Shown piece by piece: positions 17,901 through 28,448 of a stretch of 64,000 nucleotides of DNA (within the stretch, counting starts at the first letter, position 1; every line of letters begins with the position of its first letter). A program made the position numbers and the translations under genes. Under the pieces are notes generated by a model. It was not told the origin of the DNA and did no database searches. It saw nothing but the letters and a program-made list of their open reading frames with translations. This stretch comes from Pseudomonas sp. S30 (lineage in GTDB: Bacteria; Pseudomonadota; Gammaproteobacteria; Pseudomonadales; Pseudomonadaceae), in NCBI RefSeq assembly GCF_016518545.1, contig NZ_JACVTO010000001.1, positions 1 to 64,000 of the forward strand, written 5' to 3'.

Positions 17901-18664
17901 TCCAGCCACGCCTCGACCTGCTCCAGACACCCGGCCTCCTTGAGGCTGGCCACCGCGATGGGCAACGGATTCAACCCCGCCGCCTGCAAGCGCTGGCAGA
18001 ACACGTCGATGAACGCCGTATTGGCCGCCTGCAAGTGCGAGCGGTAGAACAGGACAGGCGCCACCGGATGCTCGGGCTGCCATTGGCCGTACCAGTCTTC
18101 GAGCCGCGCCGTCGGCCTGGCTGGATGGTAGACGCTGGTGCGTGGCAGCGGCTGCGGGGCCTCCCAGGCGTAGGTCCGGCCCAACCACTGGCTGGCCAGG
18201 CAGTTGAACAGGTTCAGGGCGTTGGCCCTCCCGCCCTGGCGCAGGAAATGCCAGAGCCGCTCGGCCTGCTCGCGTGGCACGGTGCTCAGCCCCGTCAGTT
18301 CAGGGTCGGGCCGATCGTCGCCGGGCACCAGGATCAGTTGCACCCCGCTGGCGGACAGCGCCACCAGTTGCTCGACGCCATAGCGCCAGTAACCGACACC
18401 GCCGTGCAGCGAGACCAGTATGACCTTGGCATGTCGCAGCACCTGGTCGATGTAGAGGTCGACCGAGGCGTGGTTCTGCACCTGCATGGGGTTGGCCAGG
18501 CGCAGGCTGGGGAAGTCGGCCGGCAGCTGTTCGGCGGTGTCGGCGAGCAGCGCCAGGTGCGAATCGCCGCTGCACAGGATCACCAGCTCGGCCGGCGTCT
18601 GGCCGAGGTCGGCGATGCTGTCGTCCGGCACGAAGCCGCCGGGCTGGGTGCGCAGCAGGTGCAT
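14915..18664 (-). CDS. cobN: Aerobic cobaltochelatase large subunit CobN
   Basis: A 1249-residue CobN/magnesium-chelatase H-family protein, which binds hydrogenobyrinic acid a,c-diamide and inserts cobalt with the help of AAA+ partners. Family landmarks include HVGKHGNLEWLPGK (about residue 550), NDPGEGAQAKRRTQAVIIDH and the late YGDHGxxD-like YHGDHSQLDRPRI. The length is typical for CobN. It starts three bases after the cobW stop and is followed after one base by the ChlI/D gene, so the three form one transcript behind a cobalamin riboswitch. No separate cobS/cobT is present, in keeping with use of the ChlI/D-type partner. Confidence 0.95.
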   Translation of the reverse strand: MHLLRTQPGGFVPDDSIADLGQTPAELVILCSGDSHLALLADTAEQLPADFPSLRLANPMQVQNHASVDLYIDQVLRHAKVILVSLHGGVGYWRYGVEQLVALSASGVQLILVPGDDRPDPELTGLSTVPREQAERLWHFLRQGGRANALNLFNCLASQWLGRTYAWEAPQPLPRTSVYHPARPTARLEDWYGQWQPEHPVAPVLFYRSHLQAANTAFIDVFCQRLQAAGLNPLPIAVASLKEAGCLEQVEAWLDEVDAEVVINTTGFALSSPERPNLRPLRRDVPVLQAICAQDNQPAWQASEQGLGARDLAMHIALPELDGRIITRPVSFKDLAWRSERSQSDVVCYKAHPERMDFVAELARRWVELARLPNAHKRVALVLANYPTRDGRIGNGVGLDTPAAALNILQALQAEGYPLEGLPATGTALIQALLGGVTNDLAHLDQRPCAQSLALDDYLHAFAGLPEANQRAVIERWGRPEQDPMFRSGRMMVAGLRFGMTFVGIQPARGYQVDPSAVYHDPDLVPPHAYLAFHFWLRHAFAADAVIHVGKHGNLEWLPGKGVGLSAECWPDALLGPLPNIYPFIVNDPGEGAQAKRRTQAVIIDHLMPPLTRAETYGPLRHLEQLADEYYEAQLLDPRRARELQRDILELVKANHIDRDLQLEGQLDDAAVWLPRLDTYLCDLKESQIRDGLHVFGQSPQGRLRSDTLLALLRVERGDGRDGNASLLRALAHALDLAFDPLDCDLGLPWHGPRPALLTSMDAAAWRTHGDTRERLELLALALIEGRQVAADDLPWQGVRAVLHALREQVAPSLDACGRAEIEGLLAALAGRFVPAGPSGAPSRGRLDVLPTGRNFYTVDVRNLPTTTAWRLGFASANLILERHLQEHGDHLRQLGLSVWGTATMRTGGDDIAQAMALMGVRPVWATGSQRVDDFEILPLSLLDRPRVDVTLRVSGFFRDAFGNLIRLFDAAVQAVAGLDEPEDLNPLAARVRGEREALLAQGMEAEQAARQAGWRVFGAKPGAYGAGVQNAIDGRLWQTRADLAEVYLNHGGYAYGGADDGTPARAQFAQRLGQMQAVLQNQDNHEHDLLDSNDYYQFQGGMLAASETLSGATVAGYHGDHSQLDRPRIRTLKEELNRVIRARALNPKWIDGVKRHGYKGAFELAATVDNLFAFDATTQLIDDHHYQALTDAYVLDPATRDFMREHNPHALHDLTERLLEAQQRGLWQAPDDYREALEQQLLDGEEQA

Positions 18665-18667
18665 GGA

Positions 18668-19735
18668 TCAGGCGTCCAGGGCGTGGCGCAGGCGCGCCTC
18701 CAGTTGCACCGCGTCCAGGTCCTGGCCGATCAGCACCAGGCGCGTGATGCGCGGCTCGTCGGCACGCCAGGCGCGGTCGAAGTGCTTGTCGAAACGGGTG
18801 CCGACGCCCTGGATCAGCAGGCGCATCGGTTTGCCGGGGATCGCCGCGAAACCCTTGGCGCGCAGGATGCCGAATTCGCTCACCAGCTGGCTCAGTGCAT
18901 CGAGCAGGCGACGCTCGTCGGCTTCGGGCAGGTCGATGGAAATGGAATCGAAGGCGTCGTGATCGTGGTCGTCCTCGCCTTCGCCGTCGTGGTGCGAATC
19001 GTGGTGGGTGCGGCGGGCGTCGATGTGCACTTCCGACTCGGCGCCCAGGCCGATCAGCACCTCGAGCGGCAGCCGACCGCTGCTGGCCTCGATCACCTTG
19101 ACCGCAGGCGGCAATTCCTCGGCCACTTCGGCGCGGACCTTGGCCAGGCCGTCGGCGTCGATCAGGTCGGCCTTGTTCAGCACCACCAGGTCGGCACTGG
19201 CCAGCTGGTCGGCGAACAGTTCGTGCAGGGGCGATTCGTGGTCCAGGTTGGGGTCGAGCTTGCGCTGGGCGTCGACCTGGTCGGGGTAGGCGGCGAAGGT
19301 GCCCGCCGCCACGGCCGGGCTGTCCACCACGGTGATCACCGCATCGACCGTGCAGGCGTTGCGGATTTCCGGCCACTGGAAGGCTTGCACCAGCGGCTTG
19401 GGCAAGGCCAGGCCACTGGTCTCGATGAGGATATGGTCCAGGTCGCCGCGCCGCGCCACCAGCTCGCGCATGACCGGGAAGAACTCTTCCTGCACGGTGC
19501 AGCACAGGCAGCCGTTGGCCAGCTCGTAGACCCGGCCGTTGGCCTCTTCCTCGGTACAGCCGATGCTGCACTGCTTGAGGATTTCGCCGTCGATGCCCAG
19601 TTCGCCGAATTCGTTGACGATCACCGCGATGCGCCGACCCTGGGCGTTGTCGAGCATGTGCCGAAGCAAGGTGGTCTTGCCCGAGCCGAGGAAGCCGGTG
19701 ACGATGGTGACCGGAAGTTTGGCCAGTGTTTTCAT
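18668..19735 (-). CDS. cobW: CobW-type G3E GTPase, cobalt chaperone candidate
   Basis: A 355-residue COG0523 GTPase with Walker A GFLGSGKT (14-21), the metal-binding CxCC motif in NGCLCC (residues 76-79 are CLCC) and the guanine motif NKAD. A His/Asp-rich metal-binding tract (about 246-262, HHDSHHDGEGEDDHDHD) precedes the CobW C-terminal domain. CobW is thought to deliver cobalt to the CobN chelatase. It is the first gene of cobW-cobN-chlI/D. Its position directly after a cobalamin riboswitch separates it from zinc-regulated ZigA/YeiR paralogues. Confidence 0.92.
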   Translation of the reverse strand: MKTLAKLPVTIVTGFLGSGKTTLLRHMLDNAQGRRIAVIVNEFGELGIDGEILKQCSIGCTEEEANGRVYELANGCLCCTVQEEFFPVMRELVARRGDLDHILIETSGLALPKPLVQAFQWPEIRNACTVDAVITVVDSPAVAAGTFAAYPDQVDAQRKLDPNLDHESPLHELFADQLASADLVVLNKADLIDADGLAKVRAEVAEELPPAVKVIEASSGRLPLEVLIGLGAESEVHIDARRTHHDSHHDGEGEDDHDHDAFDSISIDLPEADERRLLDALSQLVSEFGILRAKGFAAIPGKPMRLLIQGVGTRFDKHFDRAWRADEPRITRLVLIGQDLDAVQLEARLRHALDA

Positions 19736-19839
19736 GTGGCGATGCCCTTGGCTGCTATGGTGCGGGCATGCGGGACGACAGCCGCGACCGCTCGGTCTGG
19801 CCCGTTCGCCACCGGATCACCCCGCCCGGTTGAAGGTCG

Positions 19840-20020
19840 AAAACGTTGCGAGGCAGGTCTCCTGGCTCGCACTGTACGGCGCGGGGCCGTGAGCAGGACG
19901 CCTTCCCGCACGCGCAGTGGCTCTGTCCTGCCTTCAGTGCTTACAGTTGCGGGGGCAGCTGCGGCTCGACCGCATTCCCGTCTTAGCTCCGACCTGGCCG
20001 GAGAACCTCGAAGCGGCAAG
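19840..20020 (-). ncRNA. Cobalamin (B12) riboswitch
   Basis: The minus strand carries GCTAAGACGGGAA, the core GCTGCCCCCGCAACTGTAA and the B12 box AGCCAGGAGACCTGCC (19867-19852), in the correct order and spacing for an adenosylcobalamin-type aptamer. The last about 100 bases before the cobW ATG would form the expression platform. High cobalamin is expected to shut down cobW-cobN-chlI/D. Outer boundaries are approximate. Confidence 0.93.
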
Positions 20021-20080
20021 GCTACGCAGTGGTGCGCAGGTGGTCAACCGCTACGCGCCAGGCTGTCGCGCGCTAGTGTG

Positions 20081-20217
20081 GCGTTACACAAGTAACGCTG
20101 ATAAAGGCCTGGTGATGTTCATGCTCAGGCAGGGCGCCGCGACGAGTCGTACCCCAGCTACGGCGAGAAGCCGCATCGCCGCCTGAGCATGAAAAGCGCC
20201 GGTATTCATAGCCTTTA
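20081..20217. repeat. Nested palindrome able to fold as a branched hairpin
   Basis: GCGTTAC-ACAA-GTAACGC forms a perfect hairpin at 20081-20098. Next to it TAAAGGC (20102) pairs with GCCTTTA (20211), and TTCATGCTCAGGC (20118-20130) pairs with GCCTGAGCATGAA (20181-20193). Inside are two small hairpins, ACGA-G-TCGT and GGC-GAGAA-GCC. The whole could be a structured RNA, a REP/MITE-like element or a complex operator. It lies between the riboswitch and the convergently placed end of a LysR gene. Confidence 0.6.
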
Positions 20218-20233
20218 CGTGTGACACACCACA

Positions 20234-21115
20234 CTAGAGCCCTTCGCCGGCCAGCAAGTGTTTCAGGGCCTCGGCCAGCGCCGTGACCATGGCATCGGCC
20301 GTGGGCCGGTGGACCACGACGATTTCATAGCTGTCGACCTCCGGTAGCCCTTGGGCAGCCCCCAGCACACGATGTTCGCCGGTGGCCGCGCGCGGCGGCA
20401 ACAGGCTGACGCCCATGCCATCGGCCACCGCCGCCTGTATACCCGACAGACTGGAGCTGGTGAAACTGATGCGCCAGCGCCGCCCCATGCTTTCGATGGC
20501 CTGGATGATGTCCTCGCGGTACAGCCCGCGTGGCGGAAAGGTCACCAACGGCACCGGGTCCAGCTCGAAGGCCGGGGTTCGCAGGCTGTCGATCCATTGC
20601 AGGCGCTCGGGCCAGCAGGCCATGCCCTCGCGACTGTTGCGCCGCTGCTTGAGCAGCACCAGGTCCAGCTCGCCGTTGTCGTAGGCCTGGCTCAGATCAC
20701 GACACAGGCCGCTGGTGACCTCCAGCTTGACCTGCCGATGCTGCCGGCTGAACGCCGCCAGTGCCGTGGTGGTGCGTCCACCGACGAAATCCTCGGGCAC
20801 GCCCAGGCGTACGGTGACACCGACCAGCGCGCCAGCCATCGCCTCGATCATCTGGTCGTTGAGGGCCAGCATGTGCCGGGCATAGCCCAGCAGGGTCTGG
20901 CCGGCATCGGTGGGTAGCACGTCGCGATGCCCGCGCACCAGCAGGCGGTGGCCGACCATGTCTTCGAGGCGCCGCACTTTCTGGCTGATGGTCGACTGGG
21001 TCGAATGCAGGCGTGACGCAGCCGTGGTGAAGCTGCCGCAGTCGGCGACCACGACGATCGCGCGCAACAGGTCGAGGTCGAACAAGGCTCTATTCGGTTT
21101 GGCGCTAGGGGGCAT
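20234..21115 (-). CDS. LysR-family transcriptional regulator
   Basis: A 293-residue LysR regulator. The winged helix-turn-helix occupies residues about 12-70 (FDLDLLRAIVVVADCGSF, STQSTISQKVRRLE), and the periplasmic-binding-like effector domain about 95-285. The target is unclear: the divergent neighbour is a secreted ankyrin protein, 165 bases away. The effector is unknown. Confidence 0.88.
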   Translation of the reverse strand: MPPSAKPNRALFDLDLLRAIVVVADCGSFTTAASRLHSTQSTISQKVRRLEDMVGHRLLVRGHRDVLPTDAGQTLLGYARHMLALNDQMIEAMAGALVGVTVRLGVPEDFVGGRTTTALAAFSRQHRQVKLEVTSGLCRDLSQAYDNGELDLVLLKQRRNSREGMACWPERLQWIDSLRTPAFELDPVPLVTFPPRGLYREDIIQAIESMGRRWRISFTSSSLSGIQAAVADGMGVSLLPPRAATGEHRVLGAAQGLPEVDSYEIVVVHRPTADAMVTALAEALKHLLAGEGL

Positions 21116-21280
21116 GAAGGTATTGAGTCAATGAATGACGGTCCTGCGTTCTAGCACGCTGCCGCCACCCCGGCAATGTGCAGGTATTCGTAATCCCACT
21201 GCCGGTCATCCAGATAAATCGTTTCCAGGGCACCGGCCCACTCTTCTAGGATCGAGCCCTGCACCCAGGGAGATCGACCC

Positions 21281-21946
21281 ATGCGCCCGTCCCTCGCCGC
21301 CTGCCTGCTGGTCGCGCTCGCCTGCCTTGCCGCCCACGCCGAGACCTCATCCATGGACACCCGCCTGCTGTATGCCGCCCAGCGCGGCGATGCCCCAGCC
21401 ATCGGTCGCCTGCTCAAGGAACCGGTGGACCTCGATCCCCGCGACGCCCAGGGTCGCACCCCGTTGATGCTGGCGACCCTGGGCAATCATCTGGAGGCGG
21501 CCAGGGTGCTCATCGAGGCCGGCGCCGACGTCAATGCCAAGGACGCCCGCCAGGACAGTCCCTACCTGTATGCCGGTGCCAGCGGCCTGAACGAGATCCT
21601 GCGCCTGACGCTGGCCCATGGCGCCGACCTCACCAGCACCAACCGCTATGGCGGTACCGCACTGATCCCCGCTGCCGAGCGCGGCCACGTGCAGACGGTG
21701 CAGCTGTTGATCCAGGCCGGTGTGGATGTGAACCACCTCAACAGGCTGCACTGGACGGCCCTGCTGGAAGCGGTGATCCTCGGCGACGGTGGGCCGCGTC
21801 ATGTACAGATCGTGCGCGCGCTGCTCGATGCGGGAGCGGACCCAGCCATCGCCGACAAGGAGGGCGTCACCGCGCTCGAACACGCCAAGGCCCGAGGTTT
21901 CAGCGAGATGGCCGCACTGCTCGAGGGCGACATGGGCCGGCGCTGA
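21281..21946 (+). CDS. Secreted ankyrin-repeat protein
   Basis: A 221-residue protein with a signal peptide (MRPSLAACLLVALACLAAHA, cleavage near residue 20) followed by about five ankyrin repeats, recognisable as GRTPLMLATLGNHLEAARVL, GADVNAKDARQ, GGTALIPAAERGHVQTVQLL, GVDVNHLN and GADPAIADKEGVTALEHA. It probably acts in the periplasm as a protein-binding module. Partners are not evident. Divergent from the LysR gene. Confidence 0.85.
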   Translation: MRPSLAACLLVALACLAAHAETSSMDTRLLYAAQRGDAPAIGRLLKEPVDLDPRDAQGRTPLMLATLGNHLEAARVLIEAGADVNAKDARQDSPYLYAGASGLNEILRLTLAHGADLTSTNRYGGTALIPAAERGHVQTVQLLIQAGVDVNHLNRLHWTALLEAVILGDGGPRHVQIVRALLDAGADPAIADKEGVTALEHAKARGFSEMAALLEGDMGRR

Positions 21947-22008
21947 AGGGCGGCGCTGCGTCGACGCCATGGCCCCTCGCCCTCCATCGCGCTGGCGTAG
22001 CCTGGCGC

Positions 22009-24241
<2,233 letters not shown>

Positions 24242-24293
24242 CGTATACGTAAAGCTGGCGGTAGCGTGGTGCACCGTTCCAGCGAGCCCGAGC

Positions 24294-24686
24294 ATGAGTA
24301 CCCCCACCTACAGCATCTCCGACCTGTCCCGCGAGCTGGACATCACCACCCGCGCGATCCGTTTCTACGAAGAGCAAGGCTTGCTCAGGCCCGAGCGGCG
24401 TGGCCTGGAACGCATCTATTCGGCGCGTGACAAGGTCACCCTGAAGCTCATCCTGCGCGGTAAGCGCATCGGCTTCTCGCTGGCCGAGTGCCGCGAGCTG
24501 ATCGAGCTGTACGACCCCAGCGGCGGCAATCACAAGCAGCTCAACAGCATGCTGGCGAAAATCGCCGAGCGCCGCGCGCAACTCGAGCAGCAGATGCTCG
24601 ACATCCAGCAGATGCACCTGGAGCTGGACACCGCCCAGGAGCGCTGCGAACAGGCCCTGGCCGCCACGCCGCCCACCTCCCATTGA
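24294..24686 (+). CDS. MerR-family regulator (LiuR-like)
   Basis: A 130-residue MerR protein. The N-terminal DNA-binding domain reads YSISDLSRELDITTRAIRFYEEQGLL, followed by the second winged segment and a long dimerisation coiled coil (about 80-122). No cysteine effector site is present apart from a single late Cys, so metal sensing is unlikely. It lies 20 bases before mvaB on the same strand. LiuR-type regulators control leucine/isovalerate degradation, which fits HMG-CoA lyase. Confidence 0.87.
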   Translation: MSTPTYSISDLSRELDITTRAIRFYEEQGLLRPERRGLERIYSARDKVTLKLILRGKRIGFSLAECRELIELYDPSGGNHKQLNSMLAKIAERRAQLEQQMLDIQQMHLELDTAQERCEQALAATPPTSH

Positions 24687-24706
24687 ATCGCTACAGGAGC
24701 CTCGCC

Positions 24707-25612
24707 ATGTCATTGCCCGCACAGGTCCGTCTGGTCGAAGTCGGCCCCCGCGACGGCCTGCAGAACGAAGCACAGCCCATCAGCGTCATCGACAAGGTGC
24801 GCCTGGTCGACGACCTGACCGAAGCCGGCATGTCCTATATCGAAGTCGGCAGCTTCGTTTCGCCCAAATGGGTACCGCAGATGGGCGGGTCGGCCGAGGT
24901 GTTCGCCGGCATCGCACAACGCGCAGGAGTGACCTACGCAGCCCTGGCGCCGAACCTGCGCGGGTTCGAGGACGCGCTGGCGGCAGGCGTCAGGGAGGTG
25001 GCGGTGTTCGCCGCCGCCTCGGAGGCTTTCTCCCAGCGCAACATCAACTGCTCGATCGCCCAGAGCCTGGAACGTTTCGAACCGATCATGGATGCTGCCC
25101 GGCAGCATGGCGTCAGGGTGCGTGGCTACGTGTCCTGTGTGTTGGGTTGCCCATACGAAGGTCAGGTCGATCCCCAGCAAGTGGCCAGGGTCGCACGTGC
25201 ACTCCACGACATGGGCTGCTACGAGGTCTCTCTGGGCGATACCCTCGGCACCGGCACCGCCGGCGACACCCGCCGCCTGTTCGACACGGTGTCGGCGCAG
25301 GTCCCCCGCGAGCGCCTGGCCGGCCATTTCCACGACACCTACGGGCAGGCCCTGGCCAACGTCTATGCCGGCTTGCTCGAGGGGATCCAGGTGTTCGACA
25401 GCTCGGTGGCCGGGCTGGGCGGCTGTCCCTACGCCAAGGGCGCCACGGGCAACGTCGCCACCGAGGATGTGCTGTACCTCATGCAGGGTTTAGGCATCGA
25501 GACGGGCGTCGACCTGGACCGACTGGTCGCCGCAGGCCAACGCATCAGTGACGTGCTGGGACGCCAGAACGGCTCGCGGGTGGCACGCGCGCGCCTCGCC
25601 GCGAAGGGCTAA
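24707..25612 (+). CDS. mvaB: Hydroxymethylglutaryl-CoA lyase
   Basis: A 301-residue TIM-barrel enzyme splitting HMG-CoA into acetyl-CoA and acetoacetate at the end of leucine catabolism. It has the family start VRLVEVGPRDGLQNE, the metal ligands in HFHDTYGQAL, and the catalytic Cys loop GLGGCPYAKGATGN. The ATG at 24707 is preceded by ACAGGAG and follows the MerR gene by 20 bases. The acetoacetate formed could feed the atoDA transferase encoded 15 kb away. The rest of the leucine pathway is not nearby. Confidence 0.95.
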   Translation: MSLPAQVRLVEVGPRDGLQNEAQPISVIDKVRLVDDLTEAGMSYIEVGSFVSPKWVPQMGGSAEVFAGIAQRAGVTYAALAPNLRGFEDALAAGVREVAVFAAASEAFSQRNINCSIAQSLERFEPIMDAARQHGVRVRGYVSCVLGCPYEGQVDPQQVARVARALHDMGCYEVSLGDTLGTGTAGDTRRLFDTVSAQVPRERLAGHFHDTYGQALANVYAGLLEGIQVFDSSVAGLGGCPYAKGATGNVATEDVLYLMQGLGIETGVDLDRLVAAGQRISDVLGRQNGSRVARARLAAKG

Positions 25613-25622
25613 GATGCCGGAT

Positions 25623-26021
25623 TCAGGCGGCCCAGGCCGACAAGGCCGGAATGCCCAGGGCCAGCAGCGACCTTGCCGTCGGGTTCAGCGGCGCCTGTTG
25701 CAGGGCTCGGCGCGCGACCCATTTGCAGGCGACGATTTCACTGCGGGCAATGGGCTTGTCGCCTGGATATTGATGCGTCGTGAACAGGTGATGGCACACC
25801 CCGGCGATTTCCACGGTACACAGGTGCAGCAACTGCTTGTCGCCTAGCCCTGTCTCTTCGTAGAGCTCCCGCGCCGCGGCGGCGTGGGGCGACTCGCCAG
25901 GCTCGACGGTGCCGCCTGGAAAATTCCATCGCCCGCCCTTCTTGCGCACGAGCAGCACCCGCCCTTCATGAAAGCAAATGACGGTGGCTCGGTACTTCTC
26001 GGGGGGACTGGCGTGGGGCAT
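25623..26021 (-). CDS. NUDIX hydrolase
   Basis: A 132-residue NUDIX domain with a complete box (GGTVEPGESPHAAAARELYEETGL, residues about 36-59; only its Gly and Glu positions matter for metal binding). Such enzymes cleave nucleoside diphosphates linked to another moiety. Specificity cannot be assigned. It converges with mvaB, ten bases between the stops. Confidence 0.9.
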   Translation of the reverse strand: MPHASPPEKYRATVICFHEGRVLLVRKKGGRWNFPGGTVEPGESPHAAAARELYEETGLGDKQLLHLCTVEIAGVCHHLFTTHQYPGDKPIARSEIVACKWVARRALQQAPLNPTARSLLALGIPALSAWAA

Positions 26022-26164
26022 CGGACCTGCTCGTTAACGCAATGGCTGCTGTATGACAGTTTCATTACAAAATGGACCGGCAGGTCTGACGTCAAGTTCC
26101 CGGGTCCAGGACACATCGGGCGTGCCGACTGGCAGCTCCCGGCCAGTCGGGACGCCCCGTCGGC

Positions 26165-28354
26165 CTAGCCAGCTGCGCGCGCCCGCGCCGCGTGCAGCTT
26201 GCGGTAGCTGTCGAGCAGGCGTTGATGCCGCTCCAGACCCGCAAGGTCCAGGCCGGTCGGCGTAAGGCCGTAAAAGCGCACGCTGCCGTCGACAGAGCCC
26301 AGGGCGGCGTCCATGCGTGCGTCGCCGAACATGCGTCGGAAGTTGGCCTCGAAGTCGGCCATTTCCAGGTCGTCGTCCAGCACCACCTCCAGCACGACGT
26401 TGAGTGCCTGGTAGAACAGGCCGCGCTCGACGCTGTTGTCGTTGAACTGCAGGAACATCTCCACCAGCTCCTTGGCCTCCTCGAAGCGCTGCAAGGCCAG
26501 TTGGATCAGCAGTTTGAGCTCCAGGATGGTCAACTGGCCCCACACCGTGTTGTCGTCGAACTCGACCCCGATCAGCGTGGTGATGGTGGTGTATTCGTCC
26601 ACCTCCAGCTGGTCGAGGCGCTTGTACAGCAGCTTGAGGGCGCGACTGTCGAGGGTATGCAGGTTGAGGACGTCGGCGCGCACGCCCAGGGCGCGGTTGG
26701 TGTTGTCCCAGATCAGGTCTTCCACCGGATAGATTTCCGAGTAGCCCGGCACCAGAATCCGGCAGGCCGTGGCGCCCAGGTCGTCATATACCGCCATGTA
26801 GACTTCCTTGTCGAGGTCGTGCAGCAGGTCGAACAGGGTTTGCGCCTGCTGCTCGTTGCTGTGCTGCCCCTGACCGGAGAAGTCCCATTCGACGAAGGCG
26901 AAGTCCGCCTTGGCACTGAAGAAGCGCCAGGACACCACGCCGCTGGAGTCGATGAAGTGCTCGACGAAGTTGTTCGGCTCGGTCAGCGCGTGGCTTTCGA
27001 AGGTCGGCTGCGGCAGGTCGTTCAGGCCCTCGAAGCTGCGGCCCTGGAGCAGCTCGGTGAGGCTGCGCTCCAACGCCACCTCGAAACTCGGGTGCGCTCC
27101 GAAGGAGGCGAACACCCCGCCGGTGCGCGGGTTCATCAAGGTCACGCACATCACCGGGAACTCGCCGCCCAGCGAGGCATCCTTGACCAGCACCGGAAAG
27201 CCCTGCTCCTCCAGGCCCTGGATACCGGCGACGATACCCGGATACCGCGCCAGGACCTGCGCCGGCACGTCGGGCAGACACAGCTCGCCTTCGAGAATTT
27301 CGCGCTTGACCGCCCGCTCGAAGATTTCCGAGAGACACTGCACCTGTGCTTCAGCCAGGGTATTGCCGGCGCTCATGCCATTGCTCAGGTACAGGTTCTC
27401 GATCAGGTTGGAGGGGAAGAACACGGTCTGGCCATCGGACTGGCGCACGAACGGCAGCGAGCAGATGCCACGGGCCTTGTTGCCCGAGTTGGTATCGTAC
27501 AGGTGCGAACCGCGCAGCTCGCCGTCCGGATCGAAGATCGCCCGGCAGTGGTCGTCGAGGATCTCTTCGGGCAGCGCGTCCTTGGGGCCCGGCTTGAACC
27601 ACTGCTCGTTCGGGTAGTGCACGAACGGCGCCTCGGCGAATTCAGCGCTCCAGAACTGGTCGTTGTAGAAGAAGTTGCAGTTCAGTCGTTCGATGAACTC
27701 GCCCAGCGCCGAGGCCAGTGCCGCTTCCTTCGTGGCGCCCTTGCCATTGGTGAAGCACATCGGCGAATGGGCGTCGCGCAGGTGCAGCGACCAGACGTTG
27801 GGGACGATGTTGCGCCACGAGGCGATCTCGATCTTCATCCCCAGATCTGCCAGCAGCCCCGACAGGTTGGCGATGGTGCGCTCCAGCGGCAGGTCCTTGC
27901 CGGCGATGCGGGTGCTGCTGTCCGCCACCGGCATCAGCAGTCCCTGGGCGTCGGCATCGAGGTTGGCCACCTGTTCGATGACGAACTGCGGACCGGCCTG
28001 GACCACCTTCTTCACCGTGCAGCGGTCGATGGAGCGCAGGATGCCCTGGCGGTCCTTTTCACTGATGTCCTCGGGCAGCTCCACCTGGATCTTGAAGATC
28101 TGCTGGTAGCGGTTCTGCGGGTCGACGATGTTGTTCTGCGACAGGCGAATGTTCTCGGTAGGAATGTCGCGGGTCTGGCAATAGAGCTTGACGAAGTACG
28201 CCGCGCACAGCGCCGAAGAGGCCAGGAAGTAGTCGAACGGACCAGGGGCCGAGCCATCGCCTTTGTAGCGGATCGGCTGATCGGCGATCACCGTGAAGTC
28301 GTCGAATTTGGCTTCGAGTCGAAGGTTGTCGAGAAAATTGACCTTGATTTCCAT
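26165..28354 (-). CDS. OsmC-YcaO fusion protein
   Basis: A 729-residue two-domain protein. Residues about 1-140 form an OsmC-like fold retaining its two cysteines (SSALCAAYFVKLYC and SIDRCTVKK). Residues about 170-560 form a YcaO domain with landmarks such as GKGATKEAALASALGEFIERL and SNGMSAGNTLAEAQVQCLSEIFERA. About 170 further residues, partly TPR-like helices, end the protein. YcaO enzymes use ATP to activate amide backbones (thioamide, azoline or amidine formation). E. coli YcaO is linked to RimO-dependent methylthiolation of ribosomal protein S12. No precursor peptide or RimO gene is adjacent. The start MEIKVNFLDNLRLEAKF at 28354 is chosen over a 12-codon extension. Confidence 0.9.
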   Translation of the reverse strand: MEIKVNFLDNLRLEAKFDDFTVIADQPIRYKGDGSAPGPFDYFLASSALCAAYFVKLYCQTRDIPTENIRLSQNNIVDPQNRYQQIFKIQVELPEDISEKDRQGILRSIDRCTVKKVVQAGPQFVIEQVANLDADAQGLLMPVADSSTRIAGKDLPLERTIANLSGLLADLGMKIEIASWRNIVPNVWSLHLRDAHSPMCFTNGKGATKEAALASALGEFIERLNCNFFYNDQFWSAEFAEAPFVHYPNEQWFKPGPKDALPEEILDDHCRAIFDPDGELRGSHLYDTNSGNKARGICSLPFVRQSDGQTVFFPSNLIENLYLSNGMSAGNTLAEAQVQCLSEIFERAVKREILEGELCLPDVPAQVLARYPGIVAGIQGLEEQGFPVLVKDASLGGEFPVMCVTLMNPRTGGVFASFGAHPSFEVALERSLTELLQGRSFEGLNDLPQPTFESHALTEPNNFVEHFIDSSGVVSWRFFSAKADFAFVEWDFSGQGQHSNEQQAQTLFDLLHDLDKEVYMAVYDDLGATACRILVPGYSEIYPVEDLIWDNTNRALGVRADVLNLHTLDSRALKLLYKRLDQLEVDEYTTITTLIGVEFDDNTVWGQLTILELKLLIQLALQRFEEAKELVEMFLQFNDNSVERGLFYQALNVVLEVVLDDDLEMADFEANFRRMFGDARMDAALGSVDGSVRFYGLTPTGLDLAGLERHQRLLDSYRKLHAARARAAG

Positions 28355-28448
28355 GCGGGGTACCGGCGCGTAAAACGAAATGGGCGCCATTATCCGGGAT
28401 TTGTTTCGCGAAGTCTTGCCAAGGGCCGTCCAGTTTCCGGATCCAGAT

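Noticed and set aside
16583..20095. 1170-codon plus-strand frame opposite cobN, cobW and the riboswitch
   Set aside because: No domain seen; it covers two conserved minus-strand genes and a riboswitch, so it is a shadow.
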